Assembly: GCF_040438645.1 (NCBI RefSeq)
Contig: NZ_CP159253.1
Span: forward strand, 4,950,501-5,014,500
Direction of reading: 5' to 3'
Length of the DNA: 64,000 nt
Source: Mesorhizobium sp. WSM2240
GTDB taxonomy: Bacteria > Pseudomonadota > Alphaproteobacteria > Rhizobiales > Rhizobiaceae
Under the pieces are notes generated by a model. It saw only the letters and a program-made list of their open reading frames with translations, was not told the DNA's origin and did not search any database. This document shows, piece by piece, positions 16,562 to 25,349 of the stretch; position 1 is the stretch's first letter, and the number at the start of each line of letters is the position of its first letter. Position numbers and translations under genes: made by a program.

Positions 16562-16578
16562 AAGAATTTCCGCCAGGC

Positions 16579-17133
16579 TTATTCGGCGGCGGTCTCGGCC
16601 GGCTTTTCGGCTTCCGCGGCGGCTGCAGCCTCGGCGGCGGCCTTCTTTTCAGCGGCTTCCTGAGCGGCCTTTTCGGCTGCCAGAGCCTCGGCGGCAGCAA
16701 TCTTCTCGGCCTCGATGCGCGCCTTTTCGGCGTTCAGCGCGTCGCGCTCGGCGTCATTGAGCTTGCGGGCGCGAACGCCGGTGTTTTCCGAAATGCGGGC
16801 CGACTTGCCGCGGCGATCGCGCAGATAATAGAGCTTGGCGCGGCGAACCTTGCCGCGGCGAACGATTTCGACGCCTTCGACCATCGGCGAGTACACGGGG
16901 AACACGCGCTCCACGCCCTCGCCATAGGAGATCTTGCGCACGGTGAAGCTTTCCTGGAAGCCGGAGCCGGAGCGCGCGATCACCACGCCTTCATAGGCCT
17001 GCACGCGGGTGCGGCTGCCTTCGGTCACGCGCACCTGCACGCGCACCGTGTCGCCTGGCTGGAATTCGGGAAGCGTGCGTTTCGCTTCAATTTTCGCGGC
17101 CTGTTCGGCCTCGAGCTGACGGATGATGTCCAT
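16579..17133 (-). CDS. rplS: 50S ribosomal protein L19
   Basis: 184 residues. The core (about 1-120) has [35 protein letters not shown] and [23 protein letters not shown], and lies at the 30S-50S interface. After residue 130 there is an Ala/Glu/Lys-rich tail of about 55 residues not present in E. coli L19 (about 115 residues). The ATG at 17133 follows AGAGG. It is 259 bases downstream of trmD with a promoter of its own likely at 17325-17297. Confidence 0.96.
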   Translation of the reverse strand: MDIIRQLEAEQAAKIEAKRTLPEFQPGDTVRVQVRVTEGSRTRVQAYEGVVIARSGSGFQESFTVRKISYGEGVERVFPVYSPMVEGVEIVRRGKVRRAKLYYLRDRRGKSARISENTGVRARKLNDAERDALNAEKARIEAEKIAAAEALAAEKAAQEAAEKKAAAEAAAAAEAEKPAETAAE

Positions 17134-17296
17134 CGCCTTTACCTCTTCTTGGTTCTCAACAGCCAGAGCGCCCGGCGCTTGCGTTGCAGTCCCATTGACC
17201 GCTCGGCTATGCCTTTCTTCCAGACGGAAGCGAGACAGGGGCGAATTCACCGTCCTTGTTGACGGGTCCCGGTCGAATATTGCCGGTTGGGCTGCG

Positions 17297-17325
17297 CGCA
17301 TACACGCTTCCGGCGCGTTTGTCAC
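17297..17325 (-). promoter_or_regulatory. Candidate promoter for rplS
   Basis: On the minus strand GTGACA (17325-17320), 17 bases, TATGCG (17302-17297). It would give a leader of roughly 155 bases before rplS. Inferred from boxes alone. Confidence 0.4.
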
Positions 17326-17392
17326 CTCCAGCGCCCGTCTTTTTTGCCACATGGGTGCAAATGCAGGGCGGACCTTCTACTATGTCGCCAAG

Positions 17393-18082
17393 CTAATCCT
17401 TTGCAGCGAGCAGATCGGGGCGGCGCGCCCTGGTCAGCCGCTCGGCCTGCTCGCGCCGCCAAGCCGCGATCTTCGCGTGATTGCCGGACGTCAGCACTTC
17501 GGGAATCGCCCGGCCCTCGAACTCCTGCGGCCTCGTATAGTGCGGATGCTCGAGCAGTCCGTTCTCGAAGCTCTCCTCATTACCCGAAACCTCATTGCCC
17601 ATGACGCCCGGCAGCAGCCGAACGACCGCGTCGAGCAGCACAAGCGCCGCCGGTTCGCCGCCGGACAGGATGAAGTCGCCGATCGATACTTCCTCCAGCG
17701 CGCGCGCGTCGATCACACGCTGATCGACGCCTTCGAAGCGGCCGCACAAGATCACCGCTCCCGGCCCGTCCGCGAGTTCGCGCACCCGCTCCTGCGTCAG
17801 CGGCTTTCCGCGCGGGCTCATCAGGATGCGCGGGCGCGCATCGCCCGCGGGCGAAGCGTGATCGATGGCCCGGGCAAGGATGTCGGCGCGCATCACCATG
17901 CCCGCACCTCCGCCGGCCGGCGTGTCGTCCACCGTCCTGTGCCGATCGGTGGCGAAGTCGCGTATCTGCACGGCTTCCAGCGACCACGTTCCGGTTTCCA
18001 TCGCCCGGCCGGCGAGAGACAGGCCGAGATGGCCGGGAAACATTTCGGGGTAGAGGGTCAGGACGGTCGCGCGAAAACTCAC
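17393..18082 (-). CDS. trmD: tRNA (guanine-N1)-methyltransferase TrmD
   Basis: 229 residues. It methylates G37 of tRNAs reading CNN codons, preventing +1 frameshifts. The trefoil-knot SAM site shows [12 protein letters not shown] [26 protein letters not shown] and [20 protein letters not shown], with HYTRP in the C-terminal domain. The start is a GTG that overlaps the rimM stop (GTGA), so it is translationally coupled to rimM. Confidence 0.97.
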   Translation of the reverse strand: MSFRATVLTLYPEMFPGHLGLSLAGRAMETGTWSLEAVQIRDFATDRHRTVDDTPAGGGAGMVMRADILARAIDHASPAGDARPRILMSPRGKPLTQERVRELADGPGAVILCGRFEGVDQRVIDARALEEVSIGDFILSGGEPAALVLLDAVVRLLPGVMGNEVSGNEESFENGLLEHPHYTRPQEFEGRAIPEVLTSGNHAKIAAWRREQAERLTRARRPDLLAAKD

Positions 18083-18675
18083 CGGTTGTCTCCCGCATCG
18101 CTGCGCCCGCGCGGACGCTTTCCCGGATCGAAATTCTCACCCTCCGGTTCATCGTCCTCGCTTTCGACCAGCCCGGCAGCCATCGTGTCGACGGCGATGA
18201 ATCCGCCATCAATGTCGACCACCGGCACGGCTGCCTGGGTGAACGGGATCAGAACCCCCTTCCTGCCGCCGAGGATAAGCTCCAGAAGGTCGCCGCCGCC
18301 GAAATTCTGCACCGCCGCTACCTTGCCGATCTCGGTTCCCGTCTCGTCCCTCACCACCAGGCCGACCAGGTCCGTGTGATAGAATTCGCTATCCTCGCCC
18401 TCGTCAGGCAGAGCGGAGCGGTCGACGAAAAGTTCCGTGCCTGCCAGCGCCTCGGCCGCGTTGCGGTCCTTGACCTCCTTGAAACGCACCACGACGACGG
18501 TGTTTGCCGGCCTGATACCAGCGATCTCGAAAGATCGCCCGTCCCTGGTGAAAAGCGGTCCGTAATCGCCCAGCGCGAGCGGGTCGGCGGTGAACGTCTT
18601 GACGCGCAATTCACCCTTGATGCCGTGCGGCGCGCCGATGACGGCCATCTGGACCGGGTTTTTGAGCTTGGACAT
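18079..18675 (-). CDS. rimM: Ribosome maturation factor RimM
   Basis: 198 residues. It helps 16S rRNA maturation and S19 binding to 30S. The N-terminal domain has [19 protein letters not shown] and the C-terminal PRC-barrel has [17 protein letters not shown] and [15 protein letters not shown]. An acidic then basic tail of about 30 residues extends it. The ATG at 18675 is chosen because GGGA lies 6 bases upstream; for the ATG at 18681 the site would touch the start codon. First gene of rimM-trmD. Confidence 0.95.
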   Translation of the reverse strand: MSKLKNPVQMAVIGAPHGIKGELRVKTFTADPLALGDYGPLFTRDGRSFEIAGIRPANTVVVVRFKEVKDRNAAEALAGTELFVDRSALPDEGEDSEFYHTDLVGLVVRDETGTEIGKVAAVQNFGGGDLLELILGGRKGVLIPFTQAAVPVVDIDGGFIAVDTMAAGLVESEDDEPEGENFDPGKRPRGRSDAGDNR

Positions 18676-18778
18676 GTTCATTCCCTACTCGCCGCCTCAC
18701 TGCATTTCAATCGCGCCATTCTTCACCGCTTGCTAACTTCGGCGCATCAGCATGCGTCGAATCGCCGGATAGCTCGCC

Positions 18779-19717
18779 ATGCAGGAATTTCTCATCTCGG
18801 CCAGGCCCGACCTCCAGGCGGCGCGCGAAGCCTGGCTTAAGATGCTGGTCAGGGAGCGCCGGCTGTCGGCGCTGACCGTCGAGGCCTACGAACGCGACAC
18901 GAGGCAGTTCTTCCAGTTCCTGACCGGACATTGCGCAGGTCCGCCCGCTATTGCGGATATCAGCGAGCTCCGGCCGGCCGACCTGCGCGCCTTCATGGCG
19001 TCTCGGCGCTCCGGCGGAGCCGGGCCGCGCACCCTCGGCCGCGGACTCGCCGCCATCCGCTCGTTCCTGCGCTTCCTCGAACGCCGCGGCCTCGTCAACG
19101 CCGCGGGGGCGGCGGCTCTTCGCGCGCCGAAGCAGCCGAAATCGCTGCCCAAGCCGCTGACGGCATCGGATGCAAGGCGCGTCGTATCGAGCGGCGAGCA
19201 GCTGGCCGAAGAGCCTTGGATCGCCGCCCGCAACGCCGCCGTGCTGACCCTGCTCTACGGTTCCGGCCTGCGCATTTCCGAGGCGCTCGGCCTTTGCGGC
19301 GGCGAGCTTGCTGGCGAAGGCGATATGGTGCTCCGGATAACCGGAAAAGGCGGCAAGACCCGGCTGGTTCCGGTGTTGCCGATAGCGCTGCAAGCGACCG
19401 CCGAATACCGCAGGCTGTGCCCTTACGATCTCGATCCGAAGGCGCTGCTGTTTCGTGGCGCTCGCGGCGGCCCGCTCAACCCGGCGATCGTCCAGCGCGA
19501 AATGCAGAAATTGCGCGGCGCGCTGAACCTGCCCGACACGGCGACGCCGCACGCGCTGCGCCACTCCTTCGCCACGCATCTGCTCGGCAGGGGCGGCGAT
19601 CTCCGCACCATCCAGGAGTTGCTGGGACATGCCAGCCTTTCGACCACGCAGGTCTATACCGGCGTCGACACGGCGCGCCTGCTGGAAGTCTACGAAGCCG
19701 CTCACCCCCGCGCGTAG
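18779..19717 (+). CDS. xerC: Tyrosine recombinase XerC
   Basis: 312 residues. It resolves chromosome dimers at dif with XerD. The N-terminal SAM-like core-binding domain spans 1-110. The catalytic set is complete: Arg165 (GSGLRISE), Lys190 (TGKGGKTR), His258 and Arg261 (HALRHSFATH), His284 (LLGHASLS) and Tyr293 (TQVYTG). Divergent from rimM. It is a housekeeping recombinase; nothing nearby looks like an integrated element. Confidence 0.93.
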   Translation: MQEFLISARPDLQAAREAWLKMLVRERRLSALTVEAYERDTRQFFQFLTGHCAGPPAIADISELRPADLRAFMASRRSGGAGPRTLGRGLAAIRSFLRFLERRGLVNAAGAAALRAPKQPKSLPKPLTASDARRVVSSGEQLAEEPWIAARNAAVLTLLYGSGLRISEALGLCGGELAGEGDMVLRITGKGGKTRLVPVLPIALQATAEYRRLCPYDLDPKALLFRGARGGPLNPAIVQREMQKLRGALNLPDTATPHALRHSFATHLLGRGGDLRTIQELLGHASLSTTQVYTGVDTARLLEVYEAAHPRA

Positions 19718-19791
19718 CACATGCCTTCGATTGGACAATTTTCGAGTGCCGGTTAACCGTTTCGCCTCTTTTAGTGGCTAACGATGCGCCG

Positions 19792-20859
19792 ATGAAACGC
19801 GTGATAGCCCTTGCCGACCGAAGCGCAATGCCAGCTTTGAAGCTGCTTGCCGCGGCCAATGTGTTGTTCCTGATCTCTTTCGCTGTCATGCTCGCGCTCG
19901 CGACCGGCGAGGCACGCGGCGAAATTCCAGCCTGCAAGGGCGTCGACATGCTTGCCGCCATAGAGCGGGAAGACCCGGCGCTGCTGGCCAGGATCAGGGC
20001 GGAGGCCGCAGCCACGCCGAATGGCGATTCCCTGCTGTGGAAGCTGGAGAAGGCGGGCCAGGAGCCTTCATTCCTGTTCGGCACGATACATATGACCGAT
20101 CCGCGGGTCACCAGCCTCTCGCCTTCAGCGAAAAGCGCTTTCGACGCCTCGCAGACCGTTGTGATCGAAACGACGGAAGTCCTGGATCCGGCAAAGATGC
20201 TTGCCGGCATGATGAAGAACCCCGAACTGACTATGTTCACCGACGGCACCACGCTTATGTCGCTGATGTCGCCCGAAGACGCCGAAGCGGTCGAAAACGC
20301 GCTCGACGAGCGCGGCATTCCACCCGCGACTGTAGCCAAGATGAAGCCTTGGATGCTGTCGGCGATGCTTGCGCTTCCCGCCTGCGAGCTCGCGCGCAAG
20401 GCGGCCGGCGCCCCGGTGCTCGACGCCAAACTGGCGGAAGATGCGAAGGCGGCCGGCAAGAGGCTCGAGGGTCTCGAAACGGTGGCCGATCAGCTCGAAG
20501 CCATGGCGTCTCTGCCGATCGAGTTCCATATGCAGGGTTTGATCGATACGCTGAAACTCGGGGATCGCACCGACGACGTGATCGAAACCATGATCGTTCT
20601 CTACAAGAGCGGCCAGACGGGCATGTTCTGGCCCTTGTTCCGCGCCGTGCTCCCCGGCGAGGATGGCGACGAGGCGGGCTATGCGGCTTTCGAAGAAACC
20701 ATGGTGACGGCCCGCAACCGGAACATGGCGGCGAAGGCCGCGCCGATGATCGACGAGGGCAACGCCTTCATCGCTGTGGGCGCGCTGCACCTTCCCGGTC
20801 CGAATGGATTGATCGAATTGCTGCGCAAGGACGGCTATACCGTTTCCGCGGTGCGCTGA
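19792..20859 (+). CDS. TraB/GumN family secreted protein
   Basis: 355 residues with an N-terminal hydrophobic segment (LKLLAAANVLFLISFAVMLA) and a periplasmic TraB/GumN domain. Marks are SLLWKLEKAGQEPSFLFGTIHMTD (GTIH, a metal-site element of the EreA/TIKI-like fold), the VVIETTEVLDP stretch, and the final IDEGNAFIAVGALHLPGPNGL with RNRNMAAKAAPMI before it. Related TIKI proteins are metalloproteases; activity here is untested. The ATG at 19792 is 75 bases after xerC. Confidence 0.88.
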   Translation: MKRVIALADRSAMPALKLLAAANVLFLISFAVMLALATGEARGEIPACKGVDMLAAIEREDPALLARIRAEAAATPNGDSLLWKLEKAGQEPSFLFGTIHMTDPRVTSLSPSAKSAFDASQTVVIETTEVLDPAKMLAGMMKNPELTMFTDGTTLMSLMSPEDAEAVENALDERGIPPATVAKMKPWMLSAMLALPACELARKAAGAPVLDAKLAEDAKAAGKRLEGLETVADQLEAMASLPIEFHMQGLIDTLKLGDRTDDVIETMIVLYKSGQTGMFWPLFRAVLPGEDGDEAGYAAFEETMVTARNRNMAAKAAPMIDEGNAFIAVGALHLPGPNGLIELLRKDGYTVSAVR

Positions 20860-20864
20860 GCCAT

Positions 20865-20884
20865 TCACGCAAAGCGTGATTTGT
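20865..20884 (+). terminator. Weak terminator-like hairpin after the TraB gene
   Basis: TCACGC-AAA-GCGTGA followed by TTTGT, a short six-pair stem 5 bases after the stop. Small, so only tentative. Confidence 0.4.
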
Positions 20885-20942
20885 CCCTTGCGCCACTTCT
20901 GGTAGTCTTCATCCGTCCAATCGATTGCGAAGGATGACGATC

Positions 20943-21140
20943 ATGACAAAATCGCTCCTGCTGGCCGCTGTTCTTGGCCTCTCGACTTCCGGGGCTTTCG
21001 CCTGCGAATTCCAAAGATCGGTCAAGGTCGACAAGACGGTTGTTGCAAGCGTCGCGACGACGGCGTCAGAGCAATCCATGTCGACGCCCGCACCGGTGAT
21101 CGTGCCGGAGAGACCGGCCGTCGAACAAGAGGCCGAGTAG
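20943..21140 (+). CDS. Small secreted protein, unknown function
   Basis: 65 residues. Signal peptide MTKSLLLAAVLGLSTSGAFA with cleavage before CEFQRS, then a short Val/Ala/Thr/Pro/Glu-rich mature chain of about 45 residues with a single Cys. The ATG at 20943 has GAAGGA 8 bases before it; upstream in-frame starts do not. Similar tiny exported proteins are common in rhizobia without known role. Confidence 0.7.
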   Translation: MTKSLLLAAVLGLSTSGAFACEFQRSVKVDKTVVASVATTASEQSMSTPAPVIVPERPAVEQEAE

Positions 21141-21276
21141 CGCTACACGCATCCCGGCATTTCGCCATGAAAGGCTCCCGCCCGACCGGGCGTCTTCTGG
21201 CCGGCTCTCCAATGAAATGAAACCGAATCGGCAATTGCGCGTTGTCCCGTCAGCTTAACCAGACGGAGTACCGACT

Positions 21277-21723
21277 ATGGCCGACCCATCACGCATACCG
21301 GATCCGCGCGCGAACGATCCGGACAACCCGTCTACGCCCGTCGGAGCCGATCCGCTAAGCTCCGATCCGCGGCTTAATCCAGCCAATTCACAAGATCCGC
21401 GCGTCGTCGACAACCGCAATGTCGTCCAGTCGAGAGCCGCCAGCAGCGGCGTCCTGATAGCCGCCGTGGTCCTTGTGCTCGCCGTCATCGCCTACTTCGT
21501 CTTCGCACCGGGCACCGATACTGCCGTGACGCCGACAGGTGAGGCGGTGACGACCGAACCGGCAACGCCGGCCCCTGATGCGACGGCCCCTGCGACGCCC
21601 GCTCCGGACGCAACGGCTCCGGCGCCTGACGCGAGTGCTCCGGCAACGCCGGCCCCTGATGCAACCGCTCCGGCTGAACCGGCTCCGGCGCCTGCCGAGC
21701 CTGCTCCGGCCCCCGCGCAGTAA
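21277..21723 (+). CDS. Single-TM protein with Ala/Pro-rich repeat tail
   Basis: 148 residues. The N-terminal 58 residues are polar, Pro/Asp-rich, with DPR and NP repeats. A membrane helix follows (SGVLIAAVVLVLAVIAYFVF, about 57-76), then a periplasmic tail built of TPAPDATAP repeats and PAEPAPAP. The tail looks like a spacer through the cell wall. The ATG has an ACGGAG site. A terminator follows. No homologous family recognised. Confidence 0.75.
   Translation: MADPSRIPDPRANDPDNPSTPVGADPLSSDPRLNPANSQDPRVVDNRNVVQSRAASSGVLIAAVVLVLAVIAYFVFAPGTDTAVTPTGEAVTTEPATPAPDATAPATPAPDATAPAPDASAPATPAPDATAPAEPAPAPAEPAPAPAQ
21562..21672 (+). repeat. In-frame 30-bp tandem repeats coding ATPAPDATAP
   Basis: Three roughly 30-base units (21562, 21592, 21643) and one 21-base partial unit (21622) encode ATPAPDATAP or APDASAP. 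The copies differ mostly at silent positions, suggesting old repeats under protein-level constraint. Such repeats can change number by slippage. Confidence 0.75.
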
Positions 21724-21737
21724 TACCTGGAAAAGAA

Positions 21738-21765
21738 AAACGGCCCGCTTTCGAGCGGGCCGTTT
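21738..21765 (-). terminator. Bidirectional terminator between the repeat gene and lpd
   Basis: AAACGGCCCGCT and AGCGGGCCGTTT form a 12-pair stem with a four-base loop. On the minus strand it is followed by TTCTTTTCC, so it is strong for the mdh-suc-lpd transcript. On the plus strand the T-run is only three bases. Confidence 0.8.
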
Positions 21766-21801
21766 CGGCATGTCATCTCGCGGGCGAAGCGAGGAAAGCC
21801 C

Positions 21802-23208
21802 TCACATGTGGATCGGCTTGGAGAAGGTGGCGAGCGCCGCCTCCTTGACTGCCTCCGACATGGTCGGATGGGCGTGGCAGGTTCGGGCCAGGTCTTCCGA
21901 CGAGCCTCCGAACTCCATTAGCACTGCGGCTTCGTGGATCATCTCGCCGGCGCCGAAGCCGACGATGTGAACGCCGAGCACCCGGTCGGTCGCCTTGTCG
22001 GCGAGGATCTTCACGAAACCGTCGGTATGCAGCATGGCCCGCGCCCGTCCGTTGGCGCTGAACGGGAATTTTCCTGCCTTGTATTCTATCCCTGCCTTCT
22101 TCAGCTCTTCCTCGGTCTTGCCGACCGCCGCAATTTCGGGGCTCGTATAGACCACGCCCGGGATCACGTCGTAATTCACATGTCCGGCCTGCCCGGCGAT
22201 GATCTCAGCCACCGCTACACCCTCTTCCTCCGCCTTGTGGGCGAGCATCGGGCCAGCGATGACGTCGCCGATCGCGTAGATGCCGGCAACATTGGTTCTC
22301 AGATGCCCGTCGGTGTTGACCCGGCCGCGATCGTCCAGTTCGACGCCTGCTTCGGCAAGACCCAGCCCATCGGTATAGGGCCGGCGTCCGGTGGCGATCA
22401 GCACGATATCCGCCTCGACCGTTTCGGCATCGCCGCCCTTGACCGGCTCGAAGGTGACCGAAGCGCCCTTCTTCGTCTTCGCCACAGCCGTGACTTTCGA
22501 GCTTAGCTTTATGTCGAAACCCTGCTTGGTCAGCATGCGCTGGAACTGCTTTGCAACCTCGCCGTCCATGCCGCCGAGGATCGTGTCGAGGAACTCGATG
22601 ACTGTGACTTTCGAACCGAGGCGGGCCCAGACCGAACCGAGCTCGAGCCCGATCACGCCGCCGCCAACAACCACCAGATGCCCAGGCACCTTTGCGAACT
22701 CCAGGGCGCCGGTCGACGAAACGATCACCTTCTCGTCGAAATCGACCTCGACGCCCGGAATGCCGGCAACGTCGGATCCCGTGGCGATGACGATGTTCTT
22801 CGTCTCGATCTCTTCGGTTTTGCCGTCCTCGCCGGCGACCGCGACCTTGCCGGCGCCGAGCACCTTGCCCGTCCCGCGGAGCACGTCGATCTTGTTCTTC
22901 TTCATCAGGAAGTCGAGACCCTTGACGTTCTGCTCGACCGTCTGATCCTTGTGCGCCAGCATGTTCTTCAGATTGAGCTTCGGCGTGCCGACGTCGACCC
23001 CCAGCGCCGCGAAGGAATGCCCGGCCTCCACGAACATCTCGGACGCATGCAGCAAAGCCTTGGAGGGAATGCAGCCGACATTGACGCAGGTGCCGCCATG
23101 GGTGGGACGCTTTTCGACCACCGCGGTCTTGAGCCCGAGTTGCGCCGCCTTGATCGCGCAGACGTAGCCGCCCGGGCCAGTTCCAATCACCACGACATCG
23201 TAAGCCAT
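21802..23208 (-). CDS. lpdA: Dihydrolipoamide dehydrogenase (E3)
   Basis: 468 residues. It reoxidises the lipoyl groups of 2-oxoglutarate dehydrogenase with NAD. FAD site GTGPGG at 9-14, redox disulfide GGTCVNVGCIPSK (Cys41, Cys46), NAD site VVVGGGVIGLELGS, second FAD motif YAIGDVIAGPMLAHK and the C-terminal HAHPTMSEAVKEA with the catalytic His-Glu pair. Last gene of the mdh-suc cluster, before a strong terminator, so it is most likely the 2-oxoglutarate complex E3. Confidence 0.97.
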   Translation of the reverse strand: MAYDVVVIGTGPGGYVCAIKAAQLGLKTAVVEKRPTHGGTCVNVGCIPSKALLHASEMFVEAGHSFAALGVDVGTPKLNLKNMLAHKDQTVEQNVKGLDFLMKKNKIDVLRGTGKVLGAGKVAVAGEDGKTEEIETKNIVIATGSDVAGIPGVEVDFDEKVIVSSTGALEFAKVPGHLVVVGGGVIGLELGSVWARLGSKVTVIEFLDTILGGMDGEVAKQFQRMLTKQGFDIKLSSKVTAVAKTKKGASVTFEPVKGGDAETVEADIVLIATGRRPYTDGLGLAEAGVELDDRGRVNTDGHLRTNVAGIYAIGDVIAGPMLAHKAEEEGVAVAEIIAGQAGHVNYDVIPGVVYTSPEIAAVGKTEEELKKAGIEYKAGKFPFSANGRARAMLHTDGFVKILADKATDRVLGVHIVGFGAGEMIHEAAVLMEFGGSSEDLARTCHAHPTMSEAVKEAALATFSKPIHM

Positions 23209-23291
23209 TTTCCATCCTTGTACGGTTTGAGCGGCCTCGCCCGCTCACTGAAATTATGGTCCGGCGTGGCGGTTTGCCACGGCGGAGCCAT

Positions 23292-23837
23292 TCACTCCTG
23301 GCAACCCTTCAATGCAAAAACATCCCACGGCACCTTCGCGAGCCCGTCCGCGCCGAAAGCCGCCGATCTTTGCAGCGAAGGGCCGAGATCCGGGAAAATC
23401 AGCTTGGCCGGCGCGTCGCCGCCTTCGGCGGGCAGAAGCTCGATATTGCCCTTGTCATCGGACGTGTAGATGACGCCCTGCCAGACCGTGCAAATCGCAA
23501 GCTCAGCCCCGGTCACGTCGCCTTTCGGGCATTTGTGCATCAGCATGCCGTTGGGCCGGGGCACGGCTTCCGTCCACATCACGATACCGTCGAGCACCAC
23601 GTCATCTTCGAGGAGCATGCGGAATGTGTTGGTGACCACCGCCGTATTCCCGGTCGGGGCGAAGTTGATCTCGGCCACGCCGTCGCGTTCGCCATAAATG
23701 GCGAGTTCCATCGGGCAGGCTGCGAACGCCGACGCGGACGATGCCGCCAAAATTCCAAGCGCAGCCATGGCCCGCGCCAAAACCAAGGCTTCGCCTCCAG
23801 CGCTGACGGCTTTCTCGCTGAACAGACCGGGCAGCAT
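23292..23837 (-). CDS. Secreted protein of unknown function between sucB and lpd
   Basis: 181 residues from the ATG at 23837, which shares one base with the stop of a 19-codon ORF (TGATG), so translational coupling is likely. A long signal region ends in LGILAASSASAFA before ACPMELAIYG. The mature part of about 140 residues has Cys in ACPME, HKCPKGD, AICTVW and LKGCQE, consistent with two disulfides. An internal ATG at 23771 is an alternative start but has no ribosome site. I do not recognise the family. Its position implies expression with the TCA enzymes. Confidence 0.7.
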   Translation of the reverse strand: MLPGLFSEKAVSAGGEALVLARAMAALGILAASSASAFAACPMELAIYGERDGVAEINFAPTGNTAVVTNTFRMLLEDDVVLDGIVMWTEAVPRPNGMLMHKCPKGDVTGAELAICTVWQGVIYTSDDKGNIELLPAEGGDAPAKLIFPDLGPSLQRSAAFGADGLAKVPWDVFALKGCQE

Positions 23838-23896
23838 CAAGACATCAGCCTGATCAGCATCAGAAGGCCGACGATTGACGCAGCAGCGGCTTCCAT
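23837..23896 (-). CDS. 19-residue hydrophobic micro-ORF coupled to the secreted protein gene
   Basis: MEAAAASIVGLLMLIRLMS, a single hydrophobic helix, with GGGGGA six bases before its ATG and a stop overlapping the next start as TGATG. The good ribosome site here and the lack of one for the next gene suggest that ribosomes load on this ORF and continue. It may be a leader or a tiny membrane peptide. No other evidence supports it. Confidence 0.4.
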   Translation of the reverse strand: MEAAAASIVGLLMLIRLMS

Positions 23897-23984
23897 GGAT
23901 TTCCCCCGGTCGCATATTCCGGAAGCGGAATTGCTTCCGGAAAGCGCTGTTACAACTCGCGGCTATAGATCGGCGAAGCCGCGT

Positions 23985-25292
23985 CTAAAGATCCAGCACC
24001 AACCGTTCAGGATCCTCGAGGCTCTCCTTGACCCGCACCAGGAAGGTCACCGCTTCCTTGCCGTCGACGATTCGATGGTCATAGCTGAGCGCCAGATACA
24101 TCATCGGCCGGATGACGATCTGGCCGCCGACCACAACCGGCCGCTCCTGGATCTTATGCATGCCGAGAATGCCCGATTGCGGGGCGTTGAGGATCGGCGT
24201 CGACATCAGCGAGCCATAGACGCCGCCATTCGAGATGGTGAAAGTGCCGCCCTGCATGTCGGCAACCGAGAGCTTTCCGTCCCGCGCGGCAAGGCCCAGC
24301 CGGCCGATCTCCTTCTCGATCTCGGCGATGCTCATCTGTTCGGCGTCACGCACCACGGGCACGACAAGGCCCTTTTCGGTGCCGACGGCCACGCCGATAT
24401 GGGCGTAGTTCTTGTAGATGATATCGGCGCCGTCGATCTCGGCGTTGACCGCGGGGATCTCCTTCAGCGCATGAACGATGGCCTTGGTGAAGAAGCCCAT
24501 GAAGCCGAGCTTCACCCCGTGCTTCCTTTCGAACACATCCTTGTATTTCGTGCGCATGTCCATGATCGCCTTCATGTCGACCTCGTTGAAGGTCGTCAGC
24601 ATGGCGGCGGTGGACTGCGCTTCCTTGAGCCGGCGGGCGATGGTCTGGCGCAGCTTGGTCATGCGCACGCGCTCTTCGCGCGTCTCGTCGCCCGCCGAAG
24701 AGGGCGCACGGGCAGCGGCCGGCGCGGCGGGTGCCGGTGCGGCCTGCGGGGTCGAAATCCCCTTGGCCAGGGCTTCGAGCACATCGCCCTTCAGAACCTG
24801 ACCGCGCTTTCCGCTACCCTCGATCTGATCGACGGCGACATTGCTTTCGGCGAGCAGCTTGGCGGCTGCCGGCGCCGGCGGCATCTTGCGGTCAACAATC
24901 GGCGCACTGCCGGCGATCACGCTCGCCTTCTCGACGGCTTCCTTGGCCGAGTCGGCCCCCGCCTTGCCTGCGGCTTGCGCGACCGCCTCAGGCCTGGCCG
25001 CCTCTTTCGCAGCCTCGGCTTTCGCCGGTTCCTTGGCGGCAGGTTTTGCACCCTCGCCCGCCGAAATCGTGCCCAGCAGCGCGCCGACGCCGACCGTCTC
25101 GCCGTCCTTGGCAGTGATCTCAGCCAGCGTGCCGGCGGCGGGCGCCGGCACCTCGATCGTCACCTTGTCGGTTTCGAGTTCGACCAGCGGCTCGTCGGCC
25201 GCAATCGCGTCGCCTGCCTTCTTGAACCATTTGCCGATGGTCGCCTCGGTGACGGATTCGCCGAGCGTGGGAACGCGGATTTCGGTAGCCAT
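23985..25292 (-). CDS. sucB: 2-oxoglutarate dehydrogenase E2, dihydrolipoyl succinyltransferase
   Basis: 435 residues. Lipoyl domain 1-76 with the lipoylated Lys43 ([13 protein letters not shown]), an Ala/Lys/Glu-rich linker, an E3-binding domain around 135-175 ([31 protein letters not shown]) and a catalytic domain with [12 protein letters not shown] near the end (His and Asp of the acyltransferase). It transfers succinyl to CoA. Follows sucA by 57 bases. Confidence 0.97.
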   Translation of the reverse strand: MATEIRVPTLGESVTEATIGKWFKKAGDAIAADEPLVELETDKVTIEVPAPAAGTLAEITAKDGETVGVGALLGTISAGEGAKPAAKEPAKAEAAKEAARPEAVAQAAGKAGADSAKEAVEKASVIAGSAPIVDRKMPPAPAAAKLLAESNVAVDQIEGSGKRGQVLKGDVLEALAKGISTPQAAPAPAAPAAARAPSSAGDETREERVRMTKLRQTIARRLKEAQSTAAMLTTFNEVDMKAIMDMRTKYKDVFERKHGVKLGFMGFFTKAIVHALKEIPAVNAEIDGADIIYKNYAHIGVAVGTEKGLVVPVVRDAEQMSIAEIEKEIGRLGLAARDGKLSVADMQGGTFTISNGGVYGSLMSTPILNAPQSGILGMHKIQERPVVVGGQIVIRPMMYLALSYDHRIVDGKEAVTFLVRVKESLEDPERLVLDL

Positions 25293-25349
25293 CTTATGCC
25301 TGTCCGTTTCTGAATGTCTTGGTTGCCATGGTCGTCCGAAACTACTTCG

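Noticed and set aside
18779..19717. Tyrosine recombinase as sign of a genomic island
   Set aside because: It has the XerC architecture and housekeeping neighbours; there is no tRNA, attachment repeat or phage gene nearby.
21562..21672. Tandem repeat as a possible CRISPR or mobile element
   Set aside because: Units are adjacent without spacers, in frame, and code for an Ala/Pro-rich protein tail.
23256..25313. Very long open frame on the plus strand across the sucB region
   Set aside because: It is antisense to sucB and the secreted protein gene; GC-rich codons leave long open shadow frames. Its translation is Arg/His/Asp-rich without any domain.
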